A stretch of 64,000 bases of DNA from NCBI RefSeq assembly GCF_016889705.1, contig NZ_CP069526.1:8274001-8338000 (forward strand), given 5' to 3'. This stretch comes from Amycolatopsis sp. FDAARGOS 1241 (GTDB lineage: Bacteria; Actinomycetota; Actinomycetes; Mycobacteriales; Pseudonocardiaceae). Position 1 is the stretch's first letter. Each line of letters opens with the position of its first letter. Below the pieces are notes generated by a model, which saw only the letters and a program-made list of their open reading frames with translations, made no database searches and had not been told where the DNA came from. Shown here one piece after another: positions 55,114 to 63,816 of this stretch. The translations under genes were made by a program, and so were the position numbers.

Positions 55114-57681
55114 CTAGCTGCCCATCACCCGGTCGTCGTCGAGCGAACCGCTGATCCGGTTGCCGGACTTCGACGACTCGAACAAGCCGCGGTCGACGCG
55201 GAACGCGCTCGACGACCGCGCCTGGTCGTGACCGCCACCGCCCGCGCCACCCACGGCACCGCCCATCATCCCCATCGAAGCGGGCTGCTGGGCCAGATGG
55301 TCGGCCGGAGTCGGCGCAGTGCCCAGCTGCGACGCCGACGGTTCCGCCGCCCCACCGCCCAGCGGCGGGGCCGCGTCGGGAGTCGTGCCGAGTGCGTCGG
55401 CGTGGTGTGCACCGGCGGTGCTGTGGCTGTCGAGCGGATCGGTCAGCGACTGAGCCGTCGTCGAGTCGTCGGCGGGAGCCTCAGAGCCAGGATGGCCGGT
55501 CGCGTCGGCCGTGAACCCATCCGGCTGCGGTAGGCCGGCGAGGTGCTGGGGACCCGCGTCCGCGGCATGCGCGGGAACGGGCTGCTGAGCGGCTTCGTGG
55601 CCGTTCGCGGACACCGGCGAGTCCTGGCCGCCGAGGCCGCCGCCCGTACCTCCCGTGCGCCCGGGCGAGCCGAGGTCACCGGTGTGCGACCCGTCCGCCG
55701 CGTAGCCCGGCACGTCGGGCAACCCACCCTGGCCGTTCTGGGCCGCGGTGCCACCTTGGCCGAGCCCCGCGAGCGCGTCCGGCTTGCCGTCGTCACCGAG
55801 GGTGTACTTGACGGGGTCACCGCTGCCGTCGTCGACGGTTACGACCGTCGGGCCATCGGGACCCGACGGACGCTCTGCGGTGATCTTGAGACCGCCGTCC
55901 TCGATGTGGATCTTGCCATCGGGGCCGGGTTCGTACGTCTTGGGCGACGGATCGGTGGCCTGGCCCCCGCTGTGGCCCTGGGGCCCGAAGCCGGACGCCT
56001 GGCCGCCGCCCGCCGGAGCGGGTTGGCCCGGGTGACCGGGCTGAGCGGCCTCGTCACTCTGCCCGGGCTGGCCGGGCGCGGCCGCGGCGGCGTCCTTCGG
56101 ATCGTCGAAGTCGAGCTGGTACTGCTTGGGGTGCCCGGTGCCGTCGTCGACCGTGATGCCCATGCAGCCGTCGGACCCCGGCTCGGTCATCGCGATCTTG
56201 TGATCGCCCTGCTGGACGGTCATCGTCTCCGGTTCGGCCGTCTTGATCGGCCGGCCGGTGTGCGGGTCGATCGGGTACGGCTTGCCCGTTTCGGGATCCG
56301 TCTCAAGCGGCTGATGCGTGACCGGGTTCAGGGCACCCGGCGTCTGGGGGGTCTTGGGCAACTCGACGTGCGGTATCGACGGCGCACCGCCGCCGCCCCC
56401 GCCGCCCCCGCCGCCGGACGGCACCCCGCTGCTACCGCCACCACCACCGCTGCTGCTGCTGCTCGACGGTTTCGTGTTGCCGGGGTCCGGCGGTGCGGCC
56501 TGGTCGACGTTCGAGAACGGGTCCTGCGGCAGCTGGGCGAAGAAGTCGGTGAGCGCGCGCCACGCGCCGTCGACCGCGTCGTGCGTGTTGCTGCACATCG
56601 TCTTGAAATCGCGGACGTAGCCGTCGAAGAACTTCCCGAAGTTGTCCTTCAGGTACACGCTGCATTGGTCGACGATGTGGTTGACCGTGTCGTCGTCGAG
56701 ATCGCAGTCGTCCTCTTTGATCATGTCCTGTGACTGCTGGTCCAGGAACTTCGCGCAGTGCTTGAAGTCGTCCTGGCTCGCGTTGCTGCGCAGCTCGGCG
56801 ATGCGGATGATGCGGTCGAGGTCCTGGGCGGTGACCGGGCCGAGCGAGTCCACCCGGTACTTGATCACCCAGTTCGCCTTGTCCCGGCACGCTTTCCCGA
56901 CCGCACCGCACGCGGATTTCATCGCCTCGGCCGCGTTCGTCCCGGCATCGGACACGACCTTCGCGCCGGCTGTGTAGTTCTTGCGGAAGTTGTCAGCTTG
57001 GTCGGCGGCGTCGCCCTGCCAGTCGGCGAGGTTGGTCGAGAGCTGGCCTTCGACGTCGGTCGACGCGTTGACGACGGCCCCGCTCAGTGCCCTGAACTCG
57101 TCGGCGCCGGTCATGAACTTGGTGAACGGGATCTTCCGCTGCTCGTCGTAGCGCTTGTAGAGATCGTCCTTGTCCGCAGGCTGGTAGGTGCCGACGACCG
57201 CGACCGCCCGGTTGAACAGCGGCACCCAGATGTCGAACGTCTTCATCCCCGGAAGCCCGAGGTTGAGGATCTCGTCGGAGGTGTTCGCGCCGGCGTTCGT
57301 CTTCGACGCCCTGCCCGCCTGCTCGTCGAGCTTCCCCTTGGCGTCGTCGGCCGCCTTCTTGTCGGCCGCGCGGGCGTTCGCCTGGCTCTGGTCGTAGATG
57401 TCCTTGGCGTGTGAGTACGAGTCGTAGACGTCGTCCTCGCCGTACTCGAGGTCCTCGGGCGGGTCATTGCTCAGCGCCAGGTCGCGCTTGACCTTGTCGC
57501 GCCACTGCTCGAACTCCGCGCGATCCTTGAAGCCGTACTGGGTCGGATCCTCGTCGTCGACGTACCGCAGGTACTTCCACGCCAAGTCCGATCCCGCCTG
57601 GGTCTTGGCCAGCTGCGGGTCGTAGAGGATTTGCTCGATTTCCTGCTTGGTCGGGACGTCGTCTCCGGCGCTCGCGCTCAC
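55114..57681 (-). CDS. Module B gene 2: large WXG-containing protein with RISGSLDD tail
   Basis: An 855-residue protein. The first 400 residues are helical, with a clear WXG100 motif NLADWQGDAADQADNF (Trp221) and about six cysteines at 260-385 (KSACGAVGKAC, DDCDLDDDTVN) suggesting disulfides outside the cytoplasm. A Ser/Gly linker (about 415-450) leads to a Pro/Gly/Asp/Gln-rich tail. Inside it a 42-residue beta-like unit occurs twice (both with VDDG[TS]G-x-P-x2-Y). The last residues are NRISGSLDDDRVMGS. It is likely a type VII secretion substrate or surface protein; no signal peptide is seen. The ATG overlaps gene 1 (ATGA). Confidence 0.85.
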   Translation of the reverse strand: MSASAGDDVPTKQEIEQILYDPQLAKTQAGSDLAWKYLRYVDDEDPTQYGFKDRAEFEQWRDKVKRDLALSNDPPEDLEYGEDDVYDSYSHAKDIYDQSQANARAADKKAADDAKGKLDEQAGRASKTNAGANTSDEILNLGLPGMKTFDIWVPLFNRAVAVVGTYQPADKDDLYKRYDEQRKIPFTKFMTGADEFRALSGAVVNASTDVEGQLSTNLADWQGDAADQADNFRKNYTAGAKVVSDAGTNAAEAMKSACGAVGKACRDKANWVIKYRVDSLGPVTAQDLDRIIRIAELRSNASQDDFKHCAKFLDQQSQDMIKEDDCDLDDDTVNHIVDQCSVYLKDNFGKFFDGYVRDFKTMCSNTHDAVDGAWRALTDFFAQLPQDPFSNVDQAAPPDPGNTKPSSSSSSGGGGGSSGVPSGGGGGGGGGGAPSIPHVELPKTPQTPGALNPVTHQPLETDPETGKPYPIDPHTGRPIKTAEPETMTVQQGDHKIAMTEPGSDGCMGITVDDGTGHPKQYQLDFDDPKDAAAAAPGQPGQSDEAAQPGHPGQPAPAGGGQASGFGPQGHSGGQATDPSPKTYEPGPDGKIHIEDGGLKITAERPSGPDGPTVVTVDDGSGDPVKYTLGDDGKPDALAGLGQGGTAAQNGQGGLPDVPGYAADGSHTGDLGSPGRTGGTGGGLGGQDSPVSANGHEAAQQPVPAHAADAGPQHLAGLPQPDGFTADATGHPGSEAPADDSTTAQSLTDPLDSHSTAGAHHADALGTTPDAAPPLGGGAAEPSASQLGTAPTPADHLAQQPASMGMMGGAVGGAGGGGHDQARSSSAFRVDRGLFESSKSGNRISGSLDDDRVMGS

Positions 57682-57989
57682 TTGCCGGCCTCCTTCAAGG
57701 TGGCGCCCGAGGCTGCCTGGCCGGCCTGGTAGTGGCCGCCGGCAGCCTTGAGCTTCTGCGCGAAGGCATCGGAAGCCTTGAGGTACGCGTCGACCATGCC
57801 GGCCAGCCGGAGGACACCCGTGTGATACGGGCCGAAGTTCATCCCGTGCGATTCGCCGAAGTCACCGGCCACGAGCTGAACGTCCTTGACCGCCGCGAGG
57901 GGCTGCTGCACCGTGTTCCGCGGCATTTCGCTCAGCGCTTTCGCCGCTCTGGTCAACGCCTCAGTATCGACCTTGTGGCCGCCCGCCAT
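57678..57989 (-). CDS. Module B gene 1: small ESX-like helical protein
   Basis: A 103-residue helical protein paralogous to the 54222 product. It has MAGGHKVDTEALTRAAKAL at the start and VAGDFGESHGMNFGPYHTG in the middle, then AGGHYQAG near the end. ATG 57989 follows GGGAGG by about eight bases; an earlier in-frame ATG 58010 is less good. It heads module B, 134 bases downstream of glmM on the same strand. Confidence 0.84.
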   Translation of the reverse strand: MAGGHKVDTEALTRAAKALSEMPRNTVQQPLAAVKDVQLVAGDFGESHGMNFGPYHTGVLRLAGMVDAYLKASDAFAQKLKAAGGHYQAGQAASGATLKEAGK

Positions 57990-58123
57990 CGCTCGCCCTC
58001 CCTGGAGCACCCGTGTACAGCACTCTAGGACGCACGAAATCCGCCCTCGGTGCCATCACACCCGCACACGGAATGTACCCGGGCTGTGACGACGGGCGCA
58101 GTGAATCGGGTAATCGAGGACGT

Positions 58124-59461
58124 TCAGGAGACCGCCGACACGACGCCGGCCAGGCGGTCGGCTGCGGCTTGGGCCGTGGAGTGGGCCGGGGCTTCGACCA
58201 TGACGCGCACGAGCTGTTCGGTGCCGGACGGGCGCAGGAGGACGCGGCCTTCCTCGCCCAGTTCGGCTTCGACCTCGCCGACGGCGTTGCGGACTTCCGT
58301 GGAGGAGGCGACGGCCGCTTTGTCCGCGACGGGCACGTTGACCAGGACCTGGGGCAGGCGGTTCATGACCGACGCGAGCTCGGACAGGTGCTTGCCGGTG
58401 GCGGCCATGCGGGCCATGAGGCGCAGGGCGGTCAGCAGGCCGTCGCCGGTGGTGGCGTGGGCGGGCAGGACCACGTGGCCCGACTGCTCGCCCCCCAGGG
58501 CGAGGCCGGAGGCGCGCAGCTCTTCGAGCACGTAGCGGTCGCCGACGGACGTGGTGACGACCGTGATGCCGTGGGCCTTCATCGCGAGGTGCAGGCCCAG
58601 GTTGCTCATCACGGTGGCGACCAGCGTGTCCTTCACGAGTTCGCCCTCTTCGGCGAGCGCCAGCGCCAGCACGGCCATGATCTGATCGCCGTCCACGAGC
58701 TCGCCGGAGGAGTCGACCGCGACGCAGCGGTCGGCGTCGCCGTCGTGGGCGATGCCCAGGTCGGCGCCGTGCTCGACGACGGCGGCGCGCAGCAGGTCGG
58801 GGTGGTTCGAGCCGCAGTGCTCGTTGATGTTGATGCCGTCCGGCTCCGCGTGGAGGGCGACGACGTCGGCACCGGCGCGACGATAGGCCTCGGGCGCGGC
58901 GACGGACGACGCGCCGTTCGCGCAGTCGACCACGACTTTCAGGCCGTTGAGCCGGTGCGGCGTGGCCGAGACGAGGTGCTCGACGTAGCGGTCCAGCGCG
59001 TCGGTGACGTCGGAGACGCGGCCGACGCCCGAGCCGGTGGGGCGGACGACGCCGGCGCCGGCCAGGCCGGCCTCGATCTCGTCCTCGATGCTGTCGGGCA
59101 GCTTGTGCCCGCCCGCGGCGAAGAGCTTGATGCCGTTGTCGGGCATCGGGTTGTGCGAGGCGGAGATCATCACGCCCAGATCGGCCTCCAGCGCGCCCAC
59201 GAGGTACGCAACGCCGGGTGTCGGCAGCACACCCAGGCGCAGCACGTCGGCGCCGGCGGACGCGAGGCCCGCGACCACGGCGGCCTCCAGCATCTCGCCA
59301 CTGGCCCGCGGGTCGCGGCCGACCACCGCCACCGGGCGGTGCGAGCGGTCGTGCGCGGCCAGCACCCGCGCGGCGCTCGCCGCGACGGACAGCGCCAGCT
59401 CCGGGGTCAGCTCGGCATTGGCCAGACCACGAACCCCGTCGGTGCCGAACAGGCGAGCCAT
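58124..59461 (-). CDS. glmM: Phosphoglucosamine mutase
   Basis: Converts glucosamine-6-phosphate to glucosamine-1-phosphate for UDP-GlcNAc. The 445-residue protein has [15 protein letters not shown] at the start, the phosphoserine loop [14 protein letters not shown] (about 100), the metal site DGDADRC and the phosphate-binding [17 protein letters not shown] 59461 follows GGAG. Upstream frame to 59575 is not conserved. It is the partner of glmS in the same pathway, with the ESX modules between. Confidence 0.98.
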   Translation of the reverse strand: MARLFGTDGVRGLANAELTPELALSVAASAARVLAAHDRSHRPVAVVGRDPRASGEMLEAAVVAGLASAGADVLRLGVLPTPGVAYLVGALEADLGVMISASHNPMPDNGIKLFAAGGHKLPDSIEDEIEAGLAGAGVVRPTGSGVGRVSDVTDALDRYVEHLVSATPHRLNGLKVVVDCANGASSVAAPEAYRRAGADVVALHAEPDGININEHCGSNHPDLLRAAVVEHGADLGIAHDGDADRCVAVDSSGELVDGDQIMAVLALALAEEGELVKDTLVATVMSNLGLHLAMKAHGITVVTTSVGDRYVLEELRASGLALGGEQSGHVVLPAHATTGDGLLTALRLMARMAATGKHLSELASVMNRLPQVLVNVPVADKAAVASSTEVRNAVGEVEAELGEEGRVLLRPSGTEQLVRVMVEAPAHSTAQAAADRLAGVVSAVS

Positions 59462-59987
59462 CTCCACGACCTCCAAGGTCTCGATCGACCACGACAACCT
59501 AGCGGCGGCCGCGATCGGTCCGTGCCCCTGCCCCCTACCCCTGTGAAGTCGCAGGTGGGACGCGAAACGCATCACTCTGGGGCAGATGGGACGCGAGTGG
59601 TCCCGAAAGGGAATGACCGGCAGAACCCGCCGGAAAACGCGAAAGCGCCCATCCGATGGACGGATGGACGCTCCTGAGGTTGCCCCAACTGGGGCTTGGA
59701 GGTACGCACCCCACGAACTCCCGGCGTGAACCCGGCTCCGTGCCTACAGGCACGACCAAGATCCACTCGAGGACGAAAGCATCGTCAGCTACTCAGCCAA
59801 ACCGACGCACGACGCGCCCGGAGCCGGACCGCCCTGGGCGCCATCGACGAAGCAAGTCCCGCCACGCGTCATCGGCACCAGCAGGGCTTACCTGACAACC
59901 AAGTAACCGAACAAGCCAACGCAACCCACCTGCAGGTCCAGCAGGCTTGCCCCTGGCGAGGGTTGGGAGGTCGACCCCCAATGTGGT
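59462..59987. other. glmM upstream region and gene-free gap to rpsI
   Basis: About 525 bases. Upstream of glmM are two direct repeats GCAG[G/A]TGGGACGCGA at 59551-59565 and 59582-59596, 31 bases apart. Between 59690 and 59990 a weak repeat, roughly TTGGAGGTACGCACCCC against TTGGGAGGTCGACCCCC, and a lower-GC patch are seen. No gene is supported; open frames have no codon bias and I found no tRNA arms. Confidence 0.5.
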
Positions 59988-60040
59988 CGTGAAGAGAGCC
60001 CTGCGAGGCGCCGCCAGGCGCGAGCAGGGCTCTCTTCACG
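59988..60040 (-). terminator. rpsI terminator
   Basis: A perfect 17-base inverted repeat (59988-60004 and 60024-60040) with an inner GCGCC-containing loop ends the rplM-rpsI operon 12 bases after the rpsI stop. Confidence 0.85.
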
Positions 60041-60052
60041 AACGAAAACGAA

Positions 60053-60562
60053 TCAGCGCTTGCTGTACTGCGGAGCCTTGCGGGCCTTCTTGAGGCCGTA
60101 CTTCTTCCGCTCCGTGGCGCGCGCGTCACGGGTCAGGAAGCCGGCCTTCTTGAGGGCCGGGCGGTCGTCGCCATCCACCTCGACCAGCGCACGGGCGATG
60201 GCGAGACGCAGCGCGCCGGCCTGACCCGAAATCCCGCCGCCCTTCAGGTTGGCGAAGATGTCGAAGGAGTCCGGCTTGTCGACCGTGACCAGCGGCTCGC
60301 GGATGAGCTGCTGGTGCACCTTGTTCGGGAAGTACTCCTCGAGGGTGCGGCCGTTGAGCTTGAACTCACCGGTACCGGGGACGACGCGGACGCGGACCAC
60401 GGCTTCCTTGCGACGGCCGACGGTCTGGGCGTTGCCACCCGCGGCGCGCGACGGACGCGGGGCGGCGGGCGACTCGCTGGTCGCGACGGCCTCGCCCTCA
60501 GGGGTCTCCGTCGAGGCGACGACCTCGGTCTCGGTGCTGGTCACAGACTGTTCCTCACTCAC
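60053..60562 (-). CDS. rpsI: 30S ribosomal protein S9
   Basis: A 169-residue S9. The conserved part runs from [20 protein letters not shown] to the invariant end [12 protein letters not shown]. It carries an N-terminal acidic extension (about 1-40) of the kind seen in actinobacteria. GTG 60562 overlaps rplM stop by four bases (GTGA), so the two are coupled. Small-subunit head protein near the P-site. Confidence 0.98.
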   Translation of the reverse strand: MSEEQSVTSTETEVVASTETPEGEAVATSESPAAPRPSRAAGGNAQTVGRRKEAVVRVRVVPGTGEFKLNGRTLEEYFPNKVHQQLIREPLVTVDKPDSFDIFANLKGGGISGQAGALRLAIARALVEVDGDDRPALKKAGFLTRDARATERKKYGLKKARKAPQYSKR

Positions 60563-61011
60563 TGCGCGACCTGCGCGATCTTGGTGATCTCGCGCGCCTG
60601 CGGCTGCTGCGCGGCGTGCGGGTGCTGCGGGCCGGCGTACACCTTCAGCTTCTTGGCCATGGCGCGGCCGAGCTTGTTCTTCGGCAGCATGCCCTTGACG
60701 ACCTTCTCGACCAGGTGCTCGGGCTTGGTGTCGAGCAGCTCGCCGAAGGAGCGCTTGCGCAGACCACCGGGGTAGCCGCTGTGGCGGTACGCGAACTTCT
60801 GGTCGCGCTTGTTGCCGGTGAGCGCGACCTTCTCGGCGTTGACGATGATGACGAAGTCACCGGTGTCCACGTGCGGGGCGTAGGTCGGCTTGTGCTTGCC
60901 GCGCAGCAGCGTGGCGACCTCGGTCGCGAGCCGGCCGAGCACGACATCCTCGGCGTCGATCACGTGCCAGGCACGAGTGACGTCGCCGGGCTTGGGGCTG
61001 TACGTGGGCAA
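60559..61011 (-). CDS. rplM: 50S ribosomal protein L13
   Basis: A 150-residue L13: [20 protein letters not shown] at the start, [19 protein letters not shown] and [16 protein letters not shown] are the family signatures. The start is the rare TTG at 61011, with GAGGT six bases upstream. A longer start is not available in the conserved frame. First gene of the rplM-rpsI operon, an early assembly protein of the large subunit. Confidence 0.97.
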   Translation of the reverse strand: MPTYSPKPGDVTRAWHVIDAEDVVLGRLATEVATLLRGKHKPTYAPHVDTGDFVIIVNAEKVALTGNKRDQKFAYRHSGYPGGLRKRSFGELLDTKPEHLVEKVVKGMLPKNKLGRAMAKKLKVYAGPQHPHAAQQPQAREITKIAQVAQ

Positions 61012-61256
61012 GGGTCTACCTCGTCGTCAACATTGCGTGTGGGTTCTGTGCGGGCCTAGCGCTGACGCGCCGCAACGCACAACGACATATGAAGATACCC
61101 CCCTGCTCACGCGACCCGTGCAGCGGGGGTGGTCCGAGCCGTGATCACGGGTCCGGGCCCGCGGTCATCCTACCGGGCGACGAGTTCGAACCGCCCCCGC
61201 GCGACACGCCGAGATGAGAAGATCCGCGCCGACGGCACGAGACCCGGGGGACCACG

Positions 61257-62144
61257 ATGACGAAACGGACAGCGAGGGCCGCTCTGGTCCTGGGCGCCGT
61301 GCTGCTCGCGACCGCCTGCGGCCACGCCCGCGCCGGCACGGCCCTGCCCGACGGCGACCAGGTGTCCGCGTACGTCGGCGCCAAGTTCGAGAAGGCCATG
61401 CCGAAGCTGGAGGACTCGATCCTCGCCGCGCGCGACGTCACCAACTCCTTCGACGCGTACTTCCGCTTCGACGAGAAGTCGCTCAAGAACACGATCACCT
61501 CGGCCCGCGCCGGCAGTCCCGAGAGTCGTGTGGTGCACAACCGCTCGCAGCGCAACCCCGACGAGATCATCGACACCTTCACCCCCGCGGACGGGACGCT
61601 GGAGTACCTCTACCTCGGCCCCGAGTACAAGTCGCTCGAGCCGACGTCGTGGGTGTCGATGCCGAAGCCCGACGCCGGCCTGGTGCAGCCCTGCGTCTGG
61701 GGCGGCGTGCTCAGCGTCTGCAAGATGGCCCAGGCGGTCGACGGCTCCTACCAGGCTGACAAGAAGGCGGTGCTCGGCGCCAAGAGCACGCCTGACGGGT
61801 CGGTCGAGCTGACCGTGAACGTCCCCTTCTCGCAGTTCCTCGACAAGCGCGTGGAACTGCTGCCGCCCGACCTGGTCGCGGAAGTCGGGCCCCAGCTGAA
61901 GAAGGCCGTGATCCCGACGACGATCAAGATCAAGCCGGACGGATCACTCGACTACTTCACGATGGCCGCCGAGTTCTCCGGCGACGGCCACAACCTCGAG
62001 CTGCGCTACGACTTCCGCTTCACCGGCAAGGCGACGGCCGCGGACATGCCGAAGCTGCCGGACCCGAGCCAGGTCACGAACCTGCCTGATGACAACGCGA
62101 AGCAGGACTTCTACCGACGGCTCGCCCAACTGCAGGGCAGCTGA
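61257..62144 (+). CDS. Predicted lipoprotein
   Basis: A 295-residue exported lipoprotein with lipobox LLATACGH at Cys20. The mature protein is mixed alpha/beta, with KFEKAMPKLEDS, PCVWGGVLSVCKMAQ (two Cys) and PFSQFLDKRVELLPPDLVAEVG. I recognise no named family. It is divergent from rplM by 245 bases and followed by a DUF4333 gene 22 bases on, so the two form an operon. Located next to the ESX pair on the other strand. Confidence 0.8.
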   Translation: MTKRTARAALVLGAVLLATACGHARAGTALPDGDQVSAYVGAKFEKAMPKLEDSILAARDVTNSFDAYFRFDEKSLKNTITSARAGSPESRVVHNRSQRNPDEIIDTFTPADGTLEYLYLGPEYKSLEPTSWVSMPKPDAGLVQPCVWGGVLSVCKMAQAVDGSYQADKKAVLGAKSTPDGSVELTVNVPFSQFLDKRVELLPPDLVAEVGPQLKKAVIPTTIKIKPDGSLDYFTMAAEFSGDGHNLELRYDFRFTGKATAADMPKLPDPSQVTNLPDDNAKQDFYRRLAQLQGS

Positions 62145-62166
62145 TGAACACCCGAGGGGACCTCCG

Positions 62167-62838
62167 ATGACGCAGCCGCCCGAGCAGCCGCAGCAGTGGC
62201 CGCCCCCGTCCGGGCACGGGACCCGGCCGGGGAACACCGGCGCGTGGGAGGCCGGTGGCCGGCAGTACCGACCGCAGCAGAACGGTCAGCCGCCGGTCAC
62301 GCCGACGCCGGATGCAGGTGGACAGCCCTATCCCGGCGCGCCGCACACCGGCCCGCAGCCGTATCCCGCGCAGCCCTACACCGGCCCGCAGGCGCAGCCG
62401 TATGCCTCACAGCACGTGCCGGGAGGGGCGCCGCAGCACCGGAATCCGCCGTACGGCGGTGGTTTCCAGCCGTCGGCCTACGGCGGCCTCGGCGCGTTCT
62501 CCGCCGAGGCGGTGAAGAAGGCGCCGAAGTCGCGGCGGCCGTGGGTGATCGGCGGCGCGGTGGTGGTGGTCGTGGTCATCGGAGCCGGTGCGGCGTGGCT
62601 GTTCGGCGCGTTCCGAGGGGACACTTTGGACCGGAAATCATTGCAAGACGGCGTGGCTCGTGTGCTCGCGGAGAACTACGGGGAGCCGGACGCGAAGAAC
62701 GTGGTCTGCCCTTCCGGTGAACCGGCGGTGAACGGCACCACTTTCGACTGCACTGTGCAACTCGGCGGCCACACTCGAAAGGTGACCGTGCGGGTGCTCA
62801 ACGACAAACCGGAATACGCGGTCGGCGCGCCCCGCTGA
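62167..62838 (+). CDS. DUF4333 membrane-anchored protein
   Basis: A 223-residue protein. The first 140 residues are Pro/Gln/Gly/Tyr-rich (QPYPGAPHTGPQPYPAQPY) and cytoplasmic. One membrane helix (about 137-158) is followed by a DUF4333 domain: LDRKSLQDGVARVLAENYG, with the Cys pair in VVCPSGEP and FDCTVQL. DUF4333 domains are extracytoplasmic and often occur near type VII or lipoprotein genes. Function unknown. ATG 62167 fits. Confidence 0.85.
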   Translation: MTQPPEQPQQWPPPSGHGTRPGNTGAWEAGGRQYRPQQNGQPPVTPTPDAGGQPYPGAPHTGPQPYPAQPYTGPQAQPYASQHVPGGAPQHRNPPYGGGFQPSAYGGLGAFSAEAVKKAPKSRRPWVIGGAVVVVVVIGAGAAWLFGAFRGDTLDRKSLQDGVARVLAENYGEPDAKNVVCPSGEPAVNGTTFDCTVQLGGHTRKVTVRVLNDKPEYAVGAPR

Positions 62839-62875
62839 CGAAATCCGGACCGGAGCCGGCAAGGTCTAAAAAGAA

Positions 62876-62912
62876 CAATCGCCGGTCCGCGGTGAACGCG
62901 GACCGGCGATTG
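62876..62912. terminator. Terminator between DUF4333 gene and WXG100 operon
   Basis: A perfect 16-base stem (62876-62891 and 62897-62912) with loop GTGAA; on the minus strand it is followed by TTCTTTTT, so it mainly ends the WXG100 operon. Confidence 0.92.
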
Positions 62913-62924
62913 CGGAAAGCGGGA

Positions 62925-63215
62925 TCAGAAGAGGTTCTGAACGCTCTTGTCGCCCGCGCGCAGTTCGTCAGCGACCTCCGGCAGAGCCTTGGACATCTTC
63001 TCCAGGAAGTCCTCGAGCTGCATGTAGCTCTGGTACCACTTGTCCTGGAGCTGCTTCCACTGGTCCTGTGCGTCACCCGTCCACTCGTTCATCAGCGGGG
63101 ACAGGTAGCTCTGAAGCTGGTCGTGCTCCTGCTGCAGGGACTGCTTGGCGGCACCGCAGTCGGCGCCGGCCTGGTCGATGGTCCCATAATCGACGACAAT
63201 GCGGCCGTCAGACAT
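62925..63215 (-). CDS. WXG100-family protein (EsxT/EsxA-like)
   Basis: A 96-residue helical hairpin of the ESX-type. The turn reads MNEWTGDAQDQWKQL (W-T-G in place of W-x-G). The start is DGRIVVDYGTIDQAGADCG. It is the second of a pair beside rplM-rpsI, as for esxT in the mycobacterial ESX-4 locus. WXG100 pairs are exported by the type VII system as heterodimers. ATG 63215, 55 bases after its partner. Confidence 0.9.
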   Translation of the reverse strand: MSDGRIVVDYGTIDQAGADCGAAKQSLQQEHDQLQSYLSPLMNEWTGDAQDQWKQLQDKWYQSYMQLEDFLEKMSKALPEVADELRAGDKSVQNLF

Positions 63216-63270
63216 CGTTCACTCCTTTTCGAGTGGTTTGGCGAATGGTGAAAGTCTTGGGTCAGAATTG

Positions 63271-63597
63271 TCAGCCGAGAACGCTGCTGATGCCGGAGCT
63301 GCCGAGGCTCTTCACGCGGGAGTTCGTCTCGTCCTGGTTCTGGCTGTACGCGCTGCCAGCCTTGTCCAAGCGGTCGGCGATGTCGGCGAGCGCATCGTTG
63401 ACCTTCTTGAAGTCCTGGTCGAACTCGGTCATGATTTCGTTGAACGTCCGCGCCGCGTCGCCCTGCCAGAGGCTGCGGGTCGACTCCATTTTGGCCAGCA
63501 GCTGCTGCTTGTGGCCGTTGAGCTGCTGAACGTTGTCGTGAACCTGCTTTGAAGCCTTGGTGAGCTCCGCCGGATCTCCCGTAAAGCCGCCAGCCAT
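63271..63597 (-). CDS. WXG100-family protein (EsxU/EsxB-like)
   Basis: A 108-residue WXG100 partner. The turn is RSLWQGDAARTFNEIM, and helix two ends in LDKAGSAYSQNQDET, near the Y-x3-D/E region used as the export signal in ESX pairs (YSQNQDE). ATG 63597 follows AGGGGG; an earlier ATG 63615 is in frame. It is first of the pair, as esxU in ESX-4. Confidence 0.9.
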   Translation of the reverse strand: MAGGFTGDPAELTKASKQVHDNVQQLNGHKQQLLAKMESTRSLWQGDAARTFNEIMTEFDQDFKKVNDALADIADRLDKAGSAYSQNQDETNSRVKSLGSSGISSVLG

Positions 63598-63816
63598 GGG
63601 AGCTACCCCCTTCATTGGTCGTTGTGAGCACTGGGCTCATGTGCGCCGTACAATCCTACGACGAAGACAGTGCCAGGTTCGGTTCACACCCGGTGCGAGA
63701 TTTCCCAAGGTGTTTGCGTTAGCTAACGTCAGGCCGGGGAACCGCCCTCGCCGACGGCCGCGCAGCGGGTCCGGAAAGCACAGCTGACCTGGCGCTGAAC
63801 CCACCTCGAAGGACTT

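Noticed and set aside
59656..59895. Small plus-strand open frame in the glmM-rpsI gap
   Set aside because: Ser/Arg/Thr-rich translation, no ribosome-binding site, and no similarity to a known family.
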